From Pseudoalteromonas citrea (GTDB lineage: Bacteria > Pseudomonadota > Gammaproteobacteria > Enterobacterales > Alteromonadaceae): DNA of 64,000 bases. A program made the translations under genes and the position numbers. Location of the stretch: positions 186,001 through 250,000 of the forward strand of contig NZ_AHBZ03000022.1 of assembly GCF_000238375.3 (NCBI RefSeq). Direction: 5' to 3'. Below the pieces are notes generated by a model, which saw nothing but the letters and a program-made list of their open reading frames with translations, was not told the origin of the DNA and did not search any database. Shown here in pieces: positions 30,001-37,400 of this stretch (positions are counted from its first letter, which is position 1; the number at the start of each line of letters is the position of its first letter).

Positions 30001-31476
30001 ATCGTTAGCGTTCACATGTGTACTAATTGACGTTAAAAATACCGAGTAAGCATTTAATAACGAAGCAATATAACTGTCGTTATATTTATTTAAGTCATAA
30101 CTCACATGAAAATGGATACCGTCTTTTGACTTATTTGCGGTGAATGATATCCCAAATTTCTCGATATCCTCAGCAACACTGAGCAGCTTCTCTTCAATGT
30201 AATTTTTCCCATCATCTTGCTGTGAGAAGTTATGCATGGTGAACATTACATGCATAATTTTTGAAATATCTTCAGCACGCTCAGCCAAACCATCTAAAAG
30301 TACATTCAAATTTAACTGTTGATGTTCATTTAAGTAGTTAATTTCACTATTAAAGCATTTTAAGTTATCAAGAACGCTTTCATTGCTTTGATAGTTTGGT
30401 AAGAATGGCAACGTACTTATAAATGGGCCAATATTATAAGCACATTCAAATGGACGATTAGAAACTGTCACCCCGATTGCAAAACCAGATTGCCCGCCAC
30501 TGAAAACACTTAAAGTATGGTATAAACCAGTAAGCAGCACTGCATATAAACTCACTCCTGCGTTCAGAGCAGCTTCATTGAGCTCTCCAAGCTGCTCAGG
30601 GCTTATATGAAATTGAGCTAGGCCCGCCTTATTATTCAATAATGAACTGGACTTACTAGATAAGTTTAAAACGTTTGCTTGTAACAGCTTGCTGGTTAAA
30701 TTCTCTTTACCTTGCTGATATTTTTCAGTTGATAAACAATAGCTTTGGTATTTTTCAAAATCAAAATATGAAATAGGGAGCGATTCATCCTCTCGCGTTT
30801 TCTCACCATATAAACAAGCAAAGAAGTCAGCAATTAAAACGCCAACCGAAAACGCGTCAGATAAGATATGGTGGTGAGTAAGGTTGACAATAAACTTATC
30901 GCTGTCTTTAACCTCCAACACCTCAGTTTGGACTAACACATCATCTAAAAGGTTAAATGGCTTTTTGTAACGCGCTTCACACTCACTTTCTAAGCTAGCT
31001 TCAGTAATAATCGAGTGATTAATTTTGAAGCTAGACGCTTCACGCAAGTGGCAGGATTCACCTGAGTTCAAAACCAAACGCAGCATTTCATGCTTACTTA
31101 AAAACTCAGTGATGGCTGCGTTTATCGCAGCCAGCTCTACACCTTGTACTTTGATAAAAACAGGTACATTATAGGTATATGCCAAAGTATCTAAATTTGC
31201 TTGTAGAAAAATTCCCTTTTGGATGTTCGAAAGAGCAAAGTTATTATCTACACATGGTGTTTTATATATTTGAATTTGCGCAGATTGAAGCTCTGAATAT
31301 ATGCCATTTTCTTTTAGAACATCGATAATAAATGCTCGATGTTCTTTAACATAAGCCTTTAATGTATCAGCAAAACCTATCTTTTTATCAAAACTAAATC
31401 CTATGCTTTGATCTTCCTTAAGCCACAATAGTACTTTGCTTTCTTTCAGCTTATAAAAAATATCCATTTTACTCAT
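12058..31476 (-). CDS. Giant hybrid NRPS-PKS, 6472 aa: dock-C-A(Val)-T-Cy-A-T-E-Cy-A-T-E-Cy-A-T-KS-AT-ACP-TE (last three A: Cys)
   Basis: Second synthetase of the line. Approximate residues: TubC-like docking 3-60; C 75-500 (HHILSDA); A 518-1015 with code DAFWLGGTF, the Val signature; T ~1059; Cy 1120-1550 (DALLMDAYS in place of HHxxxDG); A 1575-2085; T ~2128; E 2185-2610 (HHLIVDTVSW, EGHGRE); Cy 2625-3060 (DLILLDAHS); A 3084-3600; T ~3642; E 3699-4120; Cy 4135-4570 (DLILLDAQS); A 4594-5109; T ~5151. PKS part: KS 5221-5655 (TACSTS, CHGTGT, NIGH), AT 5744-6030 (GHSIGE, HAFH as in malonyl-loading ATs), ACP ~6154, TE 6205-6470 (GWSLGG). The three Cy-paired A domains read DLYNLSLIW, the Cys code, and are almost identical. 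No KR/DH follows the KS-AT, so a beta-keto thioester would reach the TE. Overlaps the upstream NRPS by one base (TAATG). Confidence 0.95.
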   Translation of the reverse strand: MSKMDIFYKLKESKVLLWLKEDQSIGFSFDKKIGFADTLKAYVKEHRAFIIDVLKENGIYSELQSAQIQIYKTPCVDNNFALSNIQKGIFLQANLDTLAYTYNVPVFIKVQGVELAAINAAITEFLSKHEMLRLVLNSGESCHLREASSFKINHSIITEASLESECEARYKKPFNLLDDVLVQTEVLEVKDSDKFIVNLTHHHILSDAFSVGVLIADFFACLYGEKTREDESLPISYFDFEKYQSYCLSTEKYQQGKENLTSKLLQANVLNLSSKSSSLLNNKAGLAQFHISPEQLGELNEAALNAGVSLYAVLLTGLYHTLSVFSGGQSGFAIGVTVSNRPFECAYNIGPFISTLPFLPNYQSNESVLDNLKCFNSEINYLNEHQQLNLNVLLDGLAERAEDISKIMHVMFTMHNFSQQDDGKNYIEEKLLSVAEDIEKFGISFTANKSKDGIHFHVSYDLNKYNDSYIASLLNAYSVFLTSISTHVNANDIGKIPLVDVDAMRAAQPQLPIMPSLDSAFEKQVDLTPNAVALSDAEQTLSYQQLNERANCLARYIVENCQVTPQAPIALWFDGSVNTIVAMLAVIKAGACYVPLSTSFPAEKINYVLSHTECQLVLSHTRATLLQSEVNTLNVDEPSLLQQLSQYSCENLCLSNDSDCLAYIMYTSGTTSNPKGVMVEQGNVYSLVKDAGYIDIRPSDTFLQLADIGFDAATFEIWGALLNGAKLIIPQDKIALLSDIEKFSLLLKNNDVSILWLTKTLFDRLYLENKQMFCGLEYLLVGGEALNKKLILELAQSEYSPAHLLNGYGPTENTTFSCTFDVMSEIIGSLGSIPIGKPFAHRCAYVVDQNGNEVPDYAIGELYVGGAGVARGYLHNRPLTEEKFTHNDFVVPVSGIQALPVRMYKTGDLVRKLTCGNLEFIGRADSQIKLRGYRIELQEVEDALLNIGVVQQVSVIPMTLGSESTLIAYCVCNTQVSQAQIRELVSERLPAYMVPAQFIILESLPLTQNGKLDVAKLPSPDWDNMAEEYQAPQNEMENALQAIWATELNIDREKLSCTADFFALGGNSILAISVANKINQAAGVSLSARDIYEHKSIRRLVSKTANKAPSQSYEQYAIEPNQVESEQYLPFPLTNVQQAYQLGRYSSFGLGNISTHIYQEHTFHELNVGKLEQSLNRLIIRHPALRTVFTESSQRFLADVPYYHITVNDFSEKAQLIEFRNELSHKVYDSATFPLFDIAVSNTSQGIVLHLSFDALLMDAYSFRIFFDEWTQLYNEPQLALSPLDLSYRDYVCRFEEIRCSDMYTTARNYWESKLADYNFEMNLPTLVNANSIKEPKFSRASKIISHDTWQKLERKAQQAGVSPSVIFLSIYSELLCFWSGQSSVCVNLTLFNRLPIHPQINDIVGDFTVLELFNYSKERGAVAEVFNRTHLQLWNDIDHNLFDGMDFQRLARSKNSVSAEQALAPVVFTSLIGNTGKSKGELGFINTTHLGETFSITQTSQVWLDNKVYDHADGIVVEWDFVEQLFDHTQVVAMHGYYCELLNTIADLDWSTATLPTPKVSTAALNLIAEANTATQPLSDDTLFGRFEQQAQAHDWHEQIAVIEGFTDTQYSYGQLLDDSQRLARYLAHHGQQDDSQLIGVLAEKGYGQVVSTLAVMKSGHAYLPLHVEWPVGRLDTVLQQGQVSTLLVSAKQFACEEIQARLAGKYTLLVIETLLAEMSGTWSEAHLPHVNADDLAYVIFTSGSTGVPKGVSISHRGALNTIDAVNQRFNIDGNDSVLALSELSFDLSVYDLFGLLAVGGRIVFPVQEKSKDPSHWLDLITRYQVSTWNTVPQLAGLLVDAVSQSAGTLASLRTVLMSGDWIPTKLADELGVLAEHVTVMSLGGATEGSIWSIWYEITRPVPEQWNSIPYGVAMPNQQMYVLNQDGEHSPVGVIGEIHIGGAGVALNYWQDSERTAESFFSHPQLGRLYKTGDLGRWHGDGYIEFVGRKDNQLKLRGYRVELGEIEHALNQVAEIKQALVLAKEDSALGNKYLVAYYVAAEALEETALRAQLQHELPEYMLPSVWIHLTTLPLTANGKVDIANLPDTEHLLAREYVAPRTDLERDISELWANALGLPLEQVGVEDEFFNLGGDSIISIQLSSKLRQQLGVALTIQDIFTHKTIAGLSSEIARKQDSAQLELKTEQGRLAGNFDLLPIQAWFFANDFAVPGHWNQAFLLCTPKLDMARLEACLAQLVEQHDAFNLRFSSAEQRYDSDAKVEPLRILDVNTLGQQGSESFNDALQATLTEWQSGFDIAKGPIYSLGYLHGFEDGSARVFFALHHLIVDTVSWRVLAEDLQSLYEGQTLPPKLSSYRQWVHQISALQKEAQNELAFWQDMQQSYHFEPLIRLAQRQEHSVTNVTFDSEFTQQLITQTNQAYHTQINDVLLAALAFALRDITGQATHHVMIEGHGREHIDESIDISQTLGWFATLYPVSLQVSDSISHSIKSIKEGLRAIPNKGLSYGPLIGYAGVSSPAIRFNYLGQMNETKSPSNWTIELQGCGETTSKDNQFNNIIDMGMAVVNGTLQLELQTLLSEDNATHFLRTFERILRDIVKHCVEKSSSEYTASDFAAVSSEADLQNMPLLPYRESQDDWFEMTEIQKVYLLGRLANYEIGNVSNHVYHEYYYDHLDSKKLETVVNKAIAVYPVLRTVFSYERLQQRFLAVADTPYYHIKEHDFTDRDINPDDVDIVRSKLSHKVYDPEHFALFSYEVSKFRNGVVLHISTDLILLDAHSRQALFEVVDQAYREPNYVFQVPSITFADYQKYYQLLRQSDWYVQDKQYWLNKIPNMPLRPELPFLVAPETVEYPKFTEHTMYVDSETWNKFKERARQYDVSYSSVLLSVYGAVLSYFSGHKEFLITMTLFNRYEIHPEVNQLWGDFTSTNLFHYQDFGKNLLQTLLNTHKQMWADIGHSLFTGMDVQREFAKRNKLDISKAVSPIVFTGLVGSLFDDLENNQYLESSERTSERFWSGQTSQAWIDLQAIEVNGQFMSKWLYVEQLFSPEYMAELNHMYCALITHLAGHDWEQPVDIFKLPTADAAIIAEANAATQPLSDDTLFGRFEQQAQAHDWHEQIAVIEGFTDTQYSYGQLLDDSQRLARYLAHHGQQDDSQLIGVLAEKGYGQVVSTLAVMKSGHAYLPLHVEWPVGRLDTVLQQGQVSTLLVSAKQFACEEIQARLAGKYTLLVIETLLAEMSGTWSEAHLPHVNADDLAYVIFTSGSTGVPKGVSISHRGALNTIDAVNQRFNIDGNDSVLALSELSFDLSVYDLFGLLAVGGRIVFPVQEKSKDPSHWLDLITRYQVSTWNTVPQLAGLLVDAVSQSAGTLASLRTVLMSGDWIPTKLADELGVLAEHVTVMSLGGATEGSIWSIWYEITRPVPEQWNSIPYGVAMPNQQMYVLNQDGEHSPVGVIGEIHIGGAGVALNYWQDSERTAESFFSHPQLGRLYKTGDLGRWHGDGYIEFVGRKDNQLKLRGYRVELGEIEHALNQVAEIKQALVLAKEDSALGNKYLVAYYVAAEALEETALRVQLQHELPEYMLPSVWIHLTTLPLTANGKVDIANLPDTEHLLAREYVAPRTDLERDISELWANALGLPLEQVGVEDEFFNLGGDSIISIQLSSKLRQQLGVALTIQDIFTHKTIAGLSSEIARKQDSAQLELKTEQGRLAGNFDLLPIQAWFFANDFAVPGHWNQAFLLCTPKLDMARLEACLAQLVEQHDAFNLRFSSAEQRYDSDAKVEPLRILDVNTLGQQGSEPFNDALQATLTEWQSGFDIAKGPIYSLGYLHGFEDGSARVFFALHHLIVDTVSWRVLAEDLQSLYEGQTLPPKLSSYRQWVKCIVDYEQQNRQELGYWLDIMHRTEALGLTHSGDITDGEVVISTELTNSLLHQCNRPYNTQINDLLLSAFAHALKDLNGKSIHHILLEGHGREVIDSELDITNTLGWFTSLYPVELVAQATLTESIKGNKETLRAIPKNGLGFGTLVGYCHAQLPNISFNYLGRLDRTHKKACWFISDEQAGVTISPLNGFNNDIGVVAFVQNEQLYLQIYTQFGQAITAQLCDAVSQHLHNLIKQCQELKAVEYTKSDFVNVTNENDLAQLPLVSNPDKRDWFEMTAVQRAYLVGRLANYEIGNISNHIYNEYCYRVLDVESLQRALTHLIEQYDVLRTVYSFERLQQKCLGINDVEPYIIKTNDFKTKPRSEAVLDQVRERLSHKVYDARTFPLFTFEVSQFSDCDVLHISIDLILLDAQSRQAMFVEMDKLYRDPSYQCQPPEVSFKDYQEYFKHLTDSQWYQADKAYWMEKIENMPLRPELPFLVAPESISEPKFSNHTLYVERDVWLKFKEQSRRYGVSYSSVLLGVYGAVLSYFSGFRDFLITMTVFNRYAIHEEVGNLWGDFTSTNLFHFTNFGKNILKTLQNTHDVMWNDVEHSLFNGIEVQRELARRHQLDGNKAVSPIVFTGIVGNLLDQTEQSLWLDDSEIVAQRDWSAQTSQAWIDLQAIEVNGQFMSKWLYVEQLFSPEYMAELNHMYCALITHLAGHDWEQPVDIFKLPTADAAIIAEANAATQPLSDDTLFGRFEQQAQAHDWHEQIAVIEGFTDTQYSYGQLLDDSQRLARYLAHHGQQDDSQLIGVLAEKGYGQVVSTLAVMKSGHAYLPLHVEWPVGRLDTVLQQGQVSTLLVSAKQFACEEIQARLAGKYTLLVIETLLAEMSGTWSEAHLPHVNADDLAYVIFTSGSTGVPKGVSISHRGALNTIDAVNQRFNIDGNDSVLALSELSFDLSVYDLFGLLAVGGRIVFPVQEKSKDPSHWLDLITRYQVSTWNTVPQLAGLLVDAVSQSAGTLASLRTVLMSGDWIPTKLADELGVLAEHVTVMSLGGATEGSIWSIWYEITRPVPEQWNSIPYGVAMPNQQMYVLNQDGEHSPVGVIGEIHIGGAGVALNYWQDSERTAESFFSHPQLGRLYKTGDLGRWHGDGYIEFVGRKDNQLKLRGYRVELGEIEHALNQVAEIKQALVLAKEDSALGNKYLVAYYVAAEALEETALRVQLQHELPEYMLPSVWIHLTTLPLTANGKVDIANLPEVATKAKAQILPRNELERCISKVWSDVLGVNEDRIGVDDNFFDLGGNSILMIRMKSRLEVALPDKKFELTDLFQYTNIQTLSAFFDGSNVQPLHSDVDVEQSANFASSSQNVERDIAVIAMSGMFPQANDVDAFLHNIFAGAQNIEILEIARCEKEGVPASFVSHPDYRPIGARVSGLDAFDPNFWNLSMNDAKFIDPQIRKFLECSWQAIEKSGYIKQRKDLSIGVYAGMSDSKYSESRIHGNKALSESLMTFGTAHLNEKDYLATRVSYLLGLTGPSLNINTACSTSLVAIAEACKNLIFGECDIALAGGVSLPMPENHGYIHQNGGIFSESGQCRTFDADASGTVGGAGVGVVVLKRLSDAQRDRDNIVAVVKGYSVNNDGDQKAGYMAPSISGQSRCILDAQRKANITADSIAYVECHGTGTKLGDPIEIAALHSAFSNNSTAGDYRCELGAVKANIGHAASAAGVAGFIKVCGMMRHQIMPKQINVTQVNPVIQLEKTHFSIPTQSKPWLVEGDRVRRAGVSSFGFGGTNAHVILEEYRREEHAACETESDCFMAFPISAKSETSVRCYSEALAQYLENHEVPLVDLAYNLQHRKEQFDQRLVICAKDKASLLSSLRSNIEVTAHSTKPAKLAFMFSGQGSQYSNMARSLYIAEPVFKETVDYCCEVLSAITKTNFANVLFKAQNDTKMSLKETRWSQPALFTVSYALTKLLNHYGIKQNAMIGHSIGEYVAATLAGVFTLEDALFVVAKRGEYMQKMPAGAMIAVSASKEKIAALLSANVSIALYNSSQHLVLSGSENAIRDFKLILNEQAIQHVDLHTSHAFHCSLMEQAALQFGDLLSNITLSTPNQAFVSNVTGELVTAEQVTSVQYWVEHLIMPVQFEAGLNTLIAQNEPVIFIEMGPGKVLSTFAAVQGANSGKVSFINTLPAADKAHNQDDAQYFYEAVGKLWSLGYCSELIITGVAQEHVKPVIDLPTYQFETVSCWLPLPKASHSEASTARNVTDITGLNICDKSLTESEKYVAQAFLSILGNEDMSADDSFFDLGGNSLSALRLTSLLQNIFNIDISLAILTQYNSVNLLARFIDGQKSGYRTLVDMNSATAHAPMFMFHPGIGGCEVYANLAKTLSHQYHCYGVDSYNLFHDEKITELEELAAYYLSHIDTVIKPKDDNEYHLLGWSLGGTIALEVAAQLELRGYRNVKVYLLDTIIDDEFMKELKASNRYLATLERDYENYMSDSGFSARDIACRLPNLALATQFERSRLSAKLQYSKVLLLKADQVDNAMENNQLLSLFSHAVALQDSNIGQLLENPSSQLTVVNLTDKHHNNVLAADKYINQCIAEMDIHQSQDTTNIVEKV
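16143..17907. repeat. Intragenic near-identical block, copy 1 (Cys A domain of last Cy module)
   Basis: About 1.76 kb that matches 20673-22437 at an offset of 4530 bp with only a few single-base differences (for example T/C at the position equivalent to 16211). It covers the whole A domain and the end of the preceding Cy domain. Flanks on both sides diverge at once. Confidence 0.9.
19859..22437. repeat. Intragenic near-identical block, copy 2 (first part of E, T, Cys A)
   Basis: Middle copy. The stretch 20673-22437 matches copy 1, and 19859-22226 (2368 bp) matches 24401-26768 at an offset of 4542 bp. The mosaic of different end points for the two pairwise matches points to recombination or gene conversion and not to one clean module duplication. 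Confidence 0.9.
24401..26768. repeat. Intragenic near-identical block, copy 3 (first part of E, T, Cys A)
   Basis: Matches 19859-22226 almost base for base. Its A-domain part (25223-26768) also matches copy 1. Identity stops at 26768 where the Cy domain begins, so the three Cy domains are distinct although the A domains are not. Confidence 0.9.
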
Positions 31477-34400
31477 TATAATTCTCCAACCTCTCTTTCT
31501 ACTTCCTTAGATTCATCACCAATCATTAATGAAATTGCTGCGATGTCCGGCTTCTTATAGAACTCATCCAAATTCAAAGTAAAATCAAATAACTTCTTCA
31601 CGTTACTGATGAACTGCATTGCCAGTAATGAATTGCCGCCCAAACGGAAAAAACTGTCGAAGATAGATATTGTGGAAACGTCTACTTTGAGTATTTCCCC
31701 CCAAAGGTTGACTAATTTGATTTCGAGTTCATTTGTCGGAACAACAATTTCTCGGTGACTGAGATCACTGGACTCTAACTCTTCCAGTAATGATTTTCGG
31801 TCTACTTTCCCATTTGCAGACAGTGGAAATTCTTCCACAAAAATAAGCTGCTCTGGCATCATATAAGTGGGCAACTGAGCTGTTATTTTGTTTCTAAAAT
31901 ATGTATTCAACTTAGTAATTTGATTTATTACTGATGTCGCTTTATCTGATTTCGCAGTATCGCTAATGCTGCCCGCGACCAGATGATGAATGACTTTAGA
32001 CTCACCAAATATTTCAGCTAACTGGGCTTTATGTTGTTTATGCACCTCACCTAACGCACAACAGCCTATGCTTTGCTCTAACAGCACTTCCATGAGTTGT
32101 TGTGAACATGAACCAACATCAAGGTATTGCGCCGTGGTCACTTGCGCTCCTTCACTGACAAAAAAGACTGCAAAACCTGCGTTGTTCCATATTGTCGCGT
32201 TATCATCAAGTGCATCGATTTCAGTAAGTGGCAACCAATCCAGTGCAACCAGTTTATTGTCAACCAACTGATACCAGCCCTCTGATAACCCTGATATTTC
32301 ATCGTGTTTCACATAAAGATAAAAATCATGCGGTGGTGCTTTTTGCGTGGCGTCTGCTGCCGATTTGAAGTTAAGTTGAGTGACAACATGTTGTTCAGCT
32401 TGCAGCGCAACTTGCAGCGGCTTATCTGAAATAACGCGTTGATAAAACAGCGCACATTCAGTATCGCTTTCGTTTTGGAATCGAACTCGCTGCAATAAAC
32501 CTTCGATATAGCCACACTCTAAGGTCGATAAGAAGTCACTCGCGGCACCATAAATTGGCTCAATAGCACTAAGAGATTTAACCAAGAAAACTTCTACTGC
32601 TGTTTCATCCGAAGCCTGTGTATTCTCTGCAACCTTAATTAGCTGATGCTGGCGGCGGTCGTAATAATATTCGCCAGGTACTAAAGGCGACAATTCATCG
32701 CTGTTAATACGCAGATAAACTTGAATCGGATATAAAGTACCTGCTGAAGGGTAGCGATATTTCGGAAGCCCATTGAGGTCCGCCGACACAGCACTTAGCG
32801 CATATAAATAATGGCTCAAGCTATTGAAGTCAGGTACTTTATTTACTGTAACCTGGTCCTCTGACAACAAAGTTTGCAGCGCACTCTCTAGCTGAATTTT
32901 ATCTACCCTTGGTCCATCAAACACACGATAACTCTTACGCTCATAGTGCTGAGCATTACCAAACTCACTCTCAGGTTGCAGTAATTCAAACTTAGTCGCA
33001 TTATTACTGAGTGTCACTTGGTCACCATGCTGTGCTAACTTAAACGCTAGTTTTTCATCAGCAAAGGTTAAAGATTCACTTGGTTTAATAAAGGCCAGTA
33101 GAGTGTTGCTGCTATCTTTGCGGTTAACATGAACAACAACTTCTTCTGCGCCGTCCAATTGTTGAATTGCGCTTTCGACATCGCCCATTTCAACTCGATA
33201 GCCATTGATCTTAACTTGGGTATCCACACGACCAACAAATTCAATGCTGCCGTTTTCTAATAATCGCCCAAGATCTCCAGTCTTGTACAAACGGCCAAGA
33301 GTAGGATGTTGATAAAAACTCGCCTGTGTTTTTTCCTCATCATGCCAGTAACCGAGCGCTACACCTTCACCCGCAATGTGTATTTCGCCAATGACATTAA
33401 ATGGGCAATATTGACCAAGATCATTAAGTACCAGCATTGCCTGATTTGGCATTGCTGTACCATATGGAATCGTGTTCCAACTAGGATCTGTTTGCGTGAT
33501 ATCGTGCCAAATTGACCAAATACTACCCTCAGTTGCGCCACCGAGACTCAAGATATCTGCTTGTGGGAACTGTGCTTTTAACTGCTTTGGCAAAGTAATT
33601 GGGATCTTGTCACCACTAAGCAAGAATGCGCGAAGGCTATGATTGTCGATATCATTGAGATGATATTCTTCAAATAACAGACCTGCTAACTGGGGAACAC
33701 TGTTCCATAGCGTTACTCCGTACTGTTCAATTAAGTTGCGCCACGATGCTATATCTCTAACGTTTTCTTGCTCAGGGAAAATGATCGTTCCCCCTATCGC
33801 TAAGGTGCCAAAGATATCGAAAACGGATAGATCAAAACTCAAATCTGACAACGCCAGTATTTTGTCAGATGCTGTCATAGCTAATCTATCGATCACTGCA
33901 TCTATCGTATTTATTGCCCCTTGATGTGAGATCACGACCCCTTTTGGAGTACCTGTTGACCCAGACGTAAAAATCACATATGCAATATCATTTGCTGTGA
34001 TTTCAGGCAGAACGTTGTCACTTATTGCTTCGATAAAACTCTGATCTTGTTTAATTTCATCTAAAAGATCTTCAACCACCAAAATTTGATACGTCTGCAA
34101 AGCCTTTAAATGCCGGTGAAGTTCATACTGAGCGCGCGACATTAAAATGTGCGTGACATTCCCTTCTTCTAACACGGTTAGCATTCGCGCAATGGGCCAA
34201 CTTACATTGAGCGGGAGATAAGCATGGCCAGACTTCATAATCGCTAATGTAGAGATGACTTGCGTCATGCCTTTTTCGCACCAGACAGCCATCAATTCAC
34301 CACTGTGTACAGAACAAGGCTTACGGTGAGCGATCAGATGCGTAAGGTTATGCGTAGATGTATGCAACTCACGATAGGTAAACGCGGTACCGTCACCTTC

Positions 34401-37400
34401 AATCACAGCAACTTCGTCTGAGGCCGGAATAAGGTCACATAGTAGGCGGTTCGATGTCTCTTTAGGCTGATAATTTGTTTGCTCCAGCACAGCTTGTTGC
34501 TGTTTCGACACCCGTAATAGATCTGTGATTTCCTCACACCAGTCATTGTCAGCCAGATACTCAATAATTGCACAGTAACTGCGATTTAAGGTATCGATAT
34601 AATCCTGGTCAAAAAGCTGATCTACGTACAACCATTTGCTCATAAACCTGTCGCCAACTTCAATGGCTTGCAAGTCTATCCACGCTTGTGAGGTTTGTCC
34701 CATCCACAAGCGGCGGGCTTTTAATTCAGAATCATCAAGGAATTTACGCGTGTCGTGCTTTTCATTCTTATTGCCCAGTACACCAGTAAATACAATGGGA
34801 GAAGTTGCCTTGTAAATGTCCAAGTCTCTCAACTGCACTAGATCACGCTGTACTTCTAAACCGGTATATAAAGAATGTGCAATGTTATCCCACATGACAT
34901 TATGGGTACGTTTAATGGTTTCGACTAACCCTTTGGTACGTGAACTAAAGTGGAATAAGTTCGTTGACGTGAAGTCCCCCATAATTTGTTCAACATCATC
35001 GAATAAGGGGTAACGGTTAAAGACTGTCATGGTCATAATGAACTCAGATGACCCTGCGTGGAAACCAATCACTTCCCCGTACAAACTTAGCAACGCAGCA
35101 GAAGGCGATACATCGTGTAGCTGCGCTTTTTGCTTAAACTTTTGCCATGTTTCAGGTTCTACGTATAAGGTATGATCAGCAAATACCGGTTGAGATACCT
35201 CGTTAGGGTTGACCTTTAATGGCAACTCTGGACGTAACGGCATCGTAGTGAGCTTCTCTTGCCAGTATTGTTTATCACTTTCGTACCAAGGTGATTGCCT
35301 CAATGCTTGATAAGCCCCTTGATAGCGCTTAAAGCTAGTCACTTTTTCAGGTAGCGGCGCATGTGGTTCGCGATAAAGCATATCCAATTTGCCCAACAAG
35401 CGGCGACGACTTTCTGCATCAAGCAAAATGAGATCCATGCTGAGATGTAAGTATGACACATCCTTAAATATACTCACTTCAAACGTAAATAGAGGCGCAA
35501 CTTCAGGATCATAAACCTGGTGAGATAATCTAGCTCGAATGCTGTGTAACTCAGACCCTTGGGATTCCACATCATGATGATCGTTTACCGCAAGTTGATA
35601 CTCACCAAACTCTTGCATCGACAACATGCGTTGCTTCATCAATTCAAATGAATAAATGGTTCTCAGTACAGGCTCAGTTTCAATTAAGCGTCTAAGTGCC
35701 TTCTGTAGTTCTTCAACGTCAAGTTGTTCAAACACATGTTCATAGTAAATATGGTTAGAGATATTACCGATTTCAAAACTTCCTAAGCGCCCCAATAAGT
35801 ACGCTTTCTGAATTTCGGTCATTTCGAACCAGCTATGCGGGGCCCCTTCACGAATTGTTGGTAGTAAATCTATATCCGATGAACTTCGAATACTCATAAA
35901 ATCACTAGGGGTATACTCTGTGATTTGCTGCGCAACGCAAAGTCGGATAACTTCCTTAAGATGGCGCGCAAACGCATCCTGCAAACCCTGCGCTGTATCA
36001 AGCTGGAGTTTCGAATCAGTATCTACGACGAACTGCCCACCTTTCACATAACAATTGATATCGATAATATTGTGATTGATATTATCCTGATGGTAATTGG
36101 TTCCGGCAGGCTCATCTGCTAAGTACCAACCATTGTTGGCAGCCTCATTAAATTGACCTAAATAGTTGAAACTGATCGATGGCATCTCATCAGGCGCGTA
36201 GCCAAATAGCGCACCATAACCCAGCCCTTTATTTGGTACTCGGTGTAAGGTTTCTTTGGTCGCTTTAATTGTGTCTGATAGCTGCTCGGCTACTGCAATA
36301 CGGATTGGGCTTAAAGTAGTAAACCACCCAACCGTTCTGCTTACATCAACATTATCATTTACCTGCTCTCTTCCGTGTCCTTCGAGCACTAAATGATGAA
36401 CGTTGTGCTGTGTAACATCTTTAAGTGCTAAGCCTAAAGCCGACAACAATATGTCATTGATATTGGTGTTGAATGCTTGATTGGTATTTTGTAATAGCTC
36501 GCTGGTGAGGTCGCGCTCAAGCGAGAAACTAACCCTATGCACTTTATTGTTTTCTAGCAACTGGTCTTTAAAGATATCGCGATTGATATCCGCTGTCATC
36601 GTTTGCCAGAACGCTTTTTCTTGCTGATGTTCTTTTCCATAGTTAATAACAGCCGACGTCCAATTAGCAAATGTTGAACTTGCTGGAGCCAATGATTCCC
36701 CACTGTACAATGTCTCAAAATCAGCCAAAATAATGCGCCAACTTACCGCATCAACGATTAAGTGGTGAAACGCCATGAATATCCGCGCAGAGCCATCATC
36801 ATAACCATCCAAGTAAGCAACATTAAATAGCGGCCCTTGAGCAATATCAAAGTTACTCTGTAATGCAGTTAATTTGTCTTGTAGTGTTTCGGCGCTGAGG
36901 GTCGATACATCTATTAGCTCTATGTTTGGTCTCCGCGGTGCTTGCAGATAGCGCTGCTCTATGATGTTGTTAGTTGTACGCTGATAACCGACGCTAAAAA
37001 TGCGATGTTGAGATACCAGCGCTTCAAAACACTTTTCCAATAACTCAACATCTAGATTCGGGGTGTGAATCAAGAAGGATTGGTTAAAATGCGCTTCACG
37101 CTTAACATTGAGGTCAAAAAACCACTGTTGTATTGGCAGTAAAGGTAAAGGCTCAGCAAGTTTACTATCAGGTTGTTGAGTTGGCGTTTCAAGCTTAGAT
37201 TGCTCTGCTTTTTCTACATAATTACATAGCAACGCGATGGTTTTATGCTTAAATACTATACGTAAAGGAATATTCTGTTGCAGTTCCTTATTAACTTTAT
37301 TGATCATCTGTAGGCATAGAATACTATCCCCACCAATGCTGAAGAAATCACTATCATAGGCAATATCCGCAGCGTTCATGCCAAGCACATCGGCCCAGAT

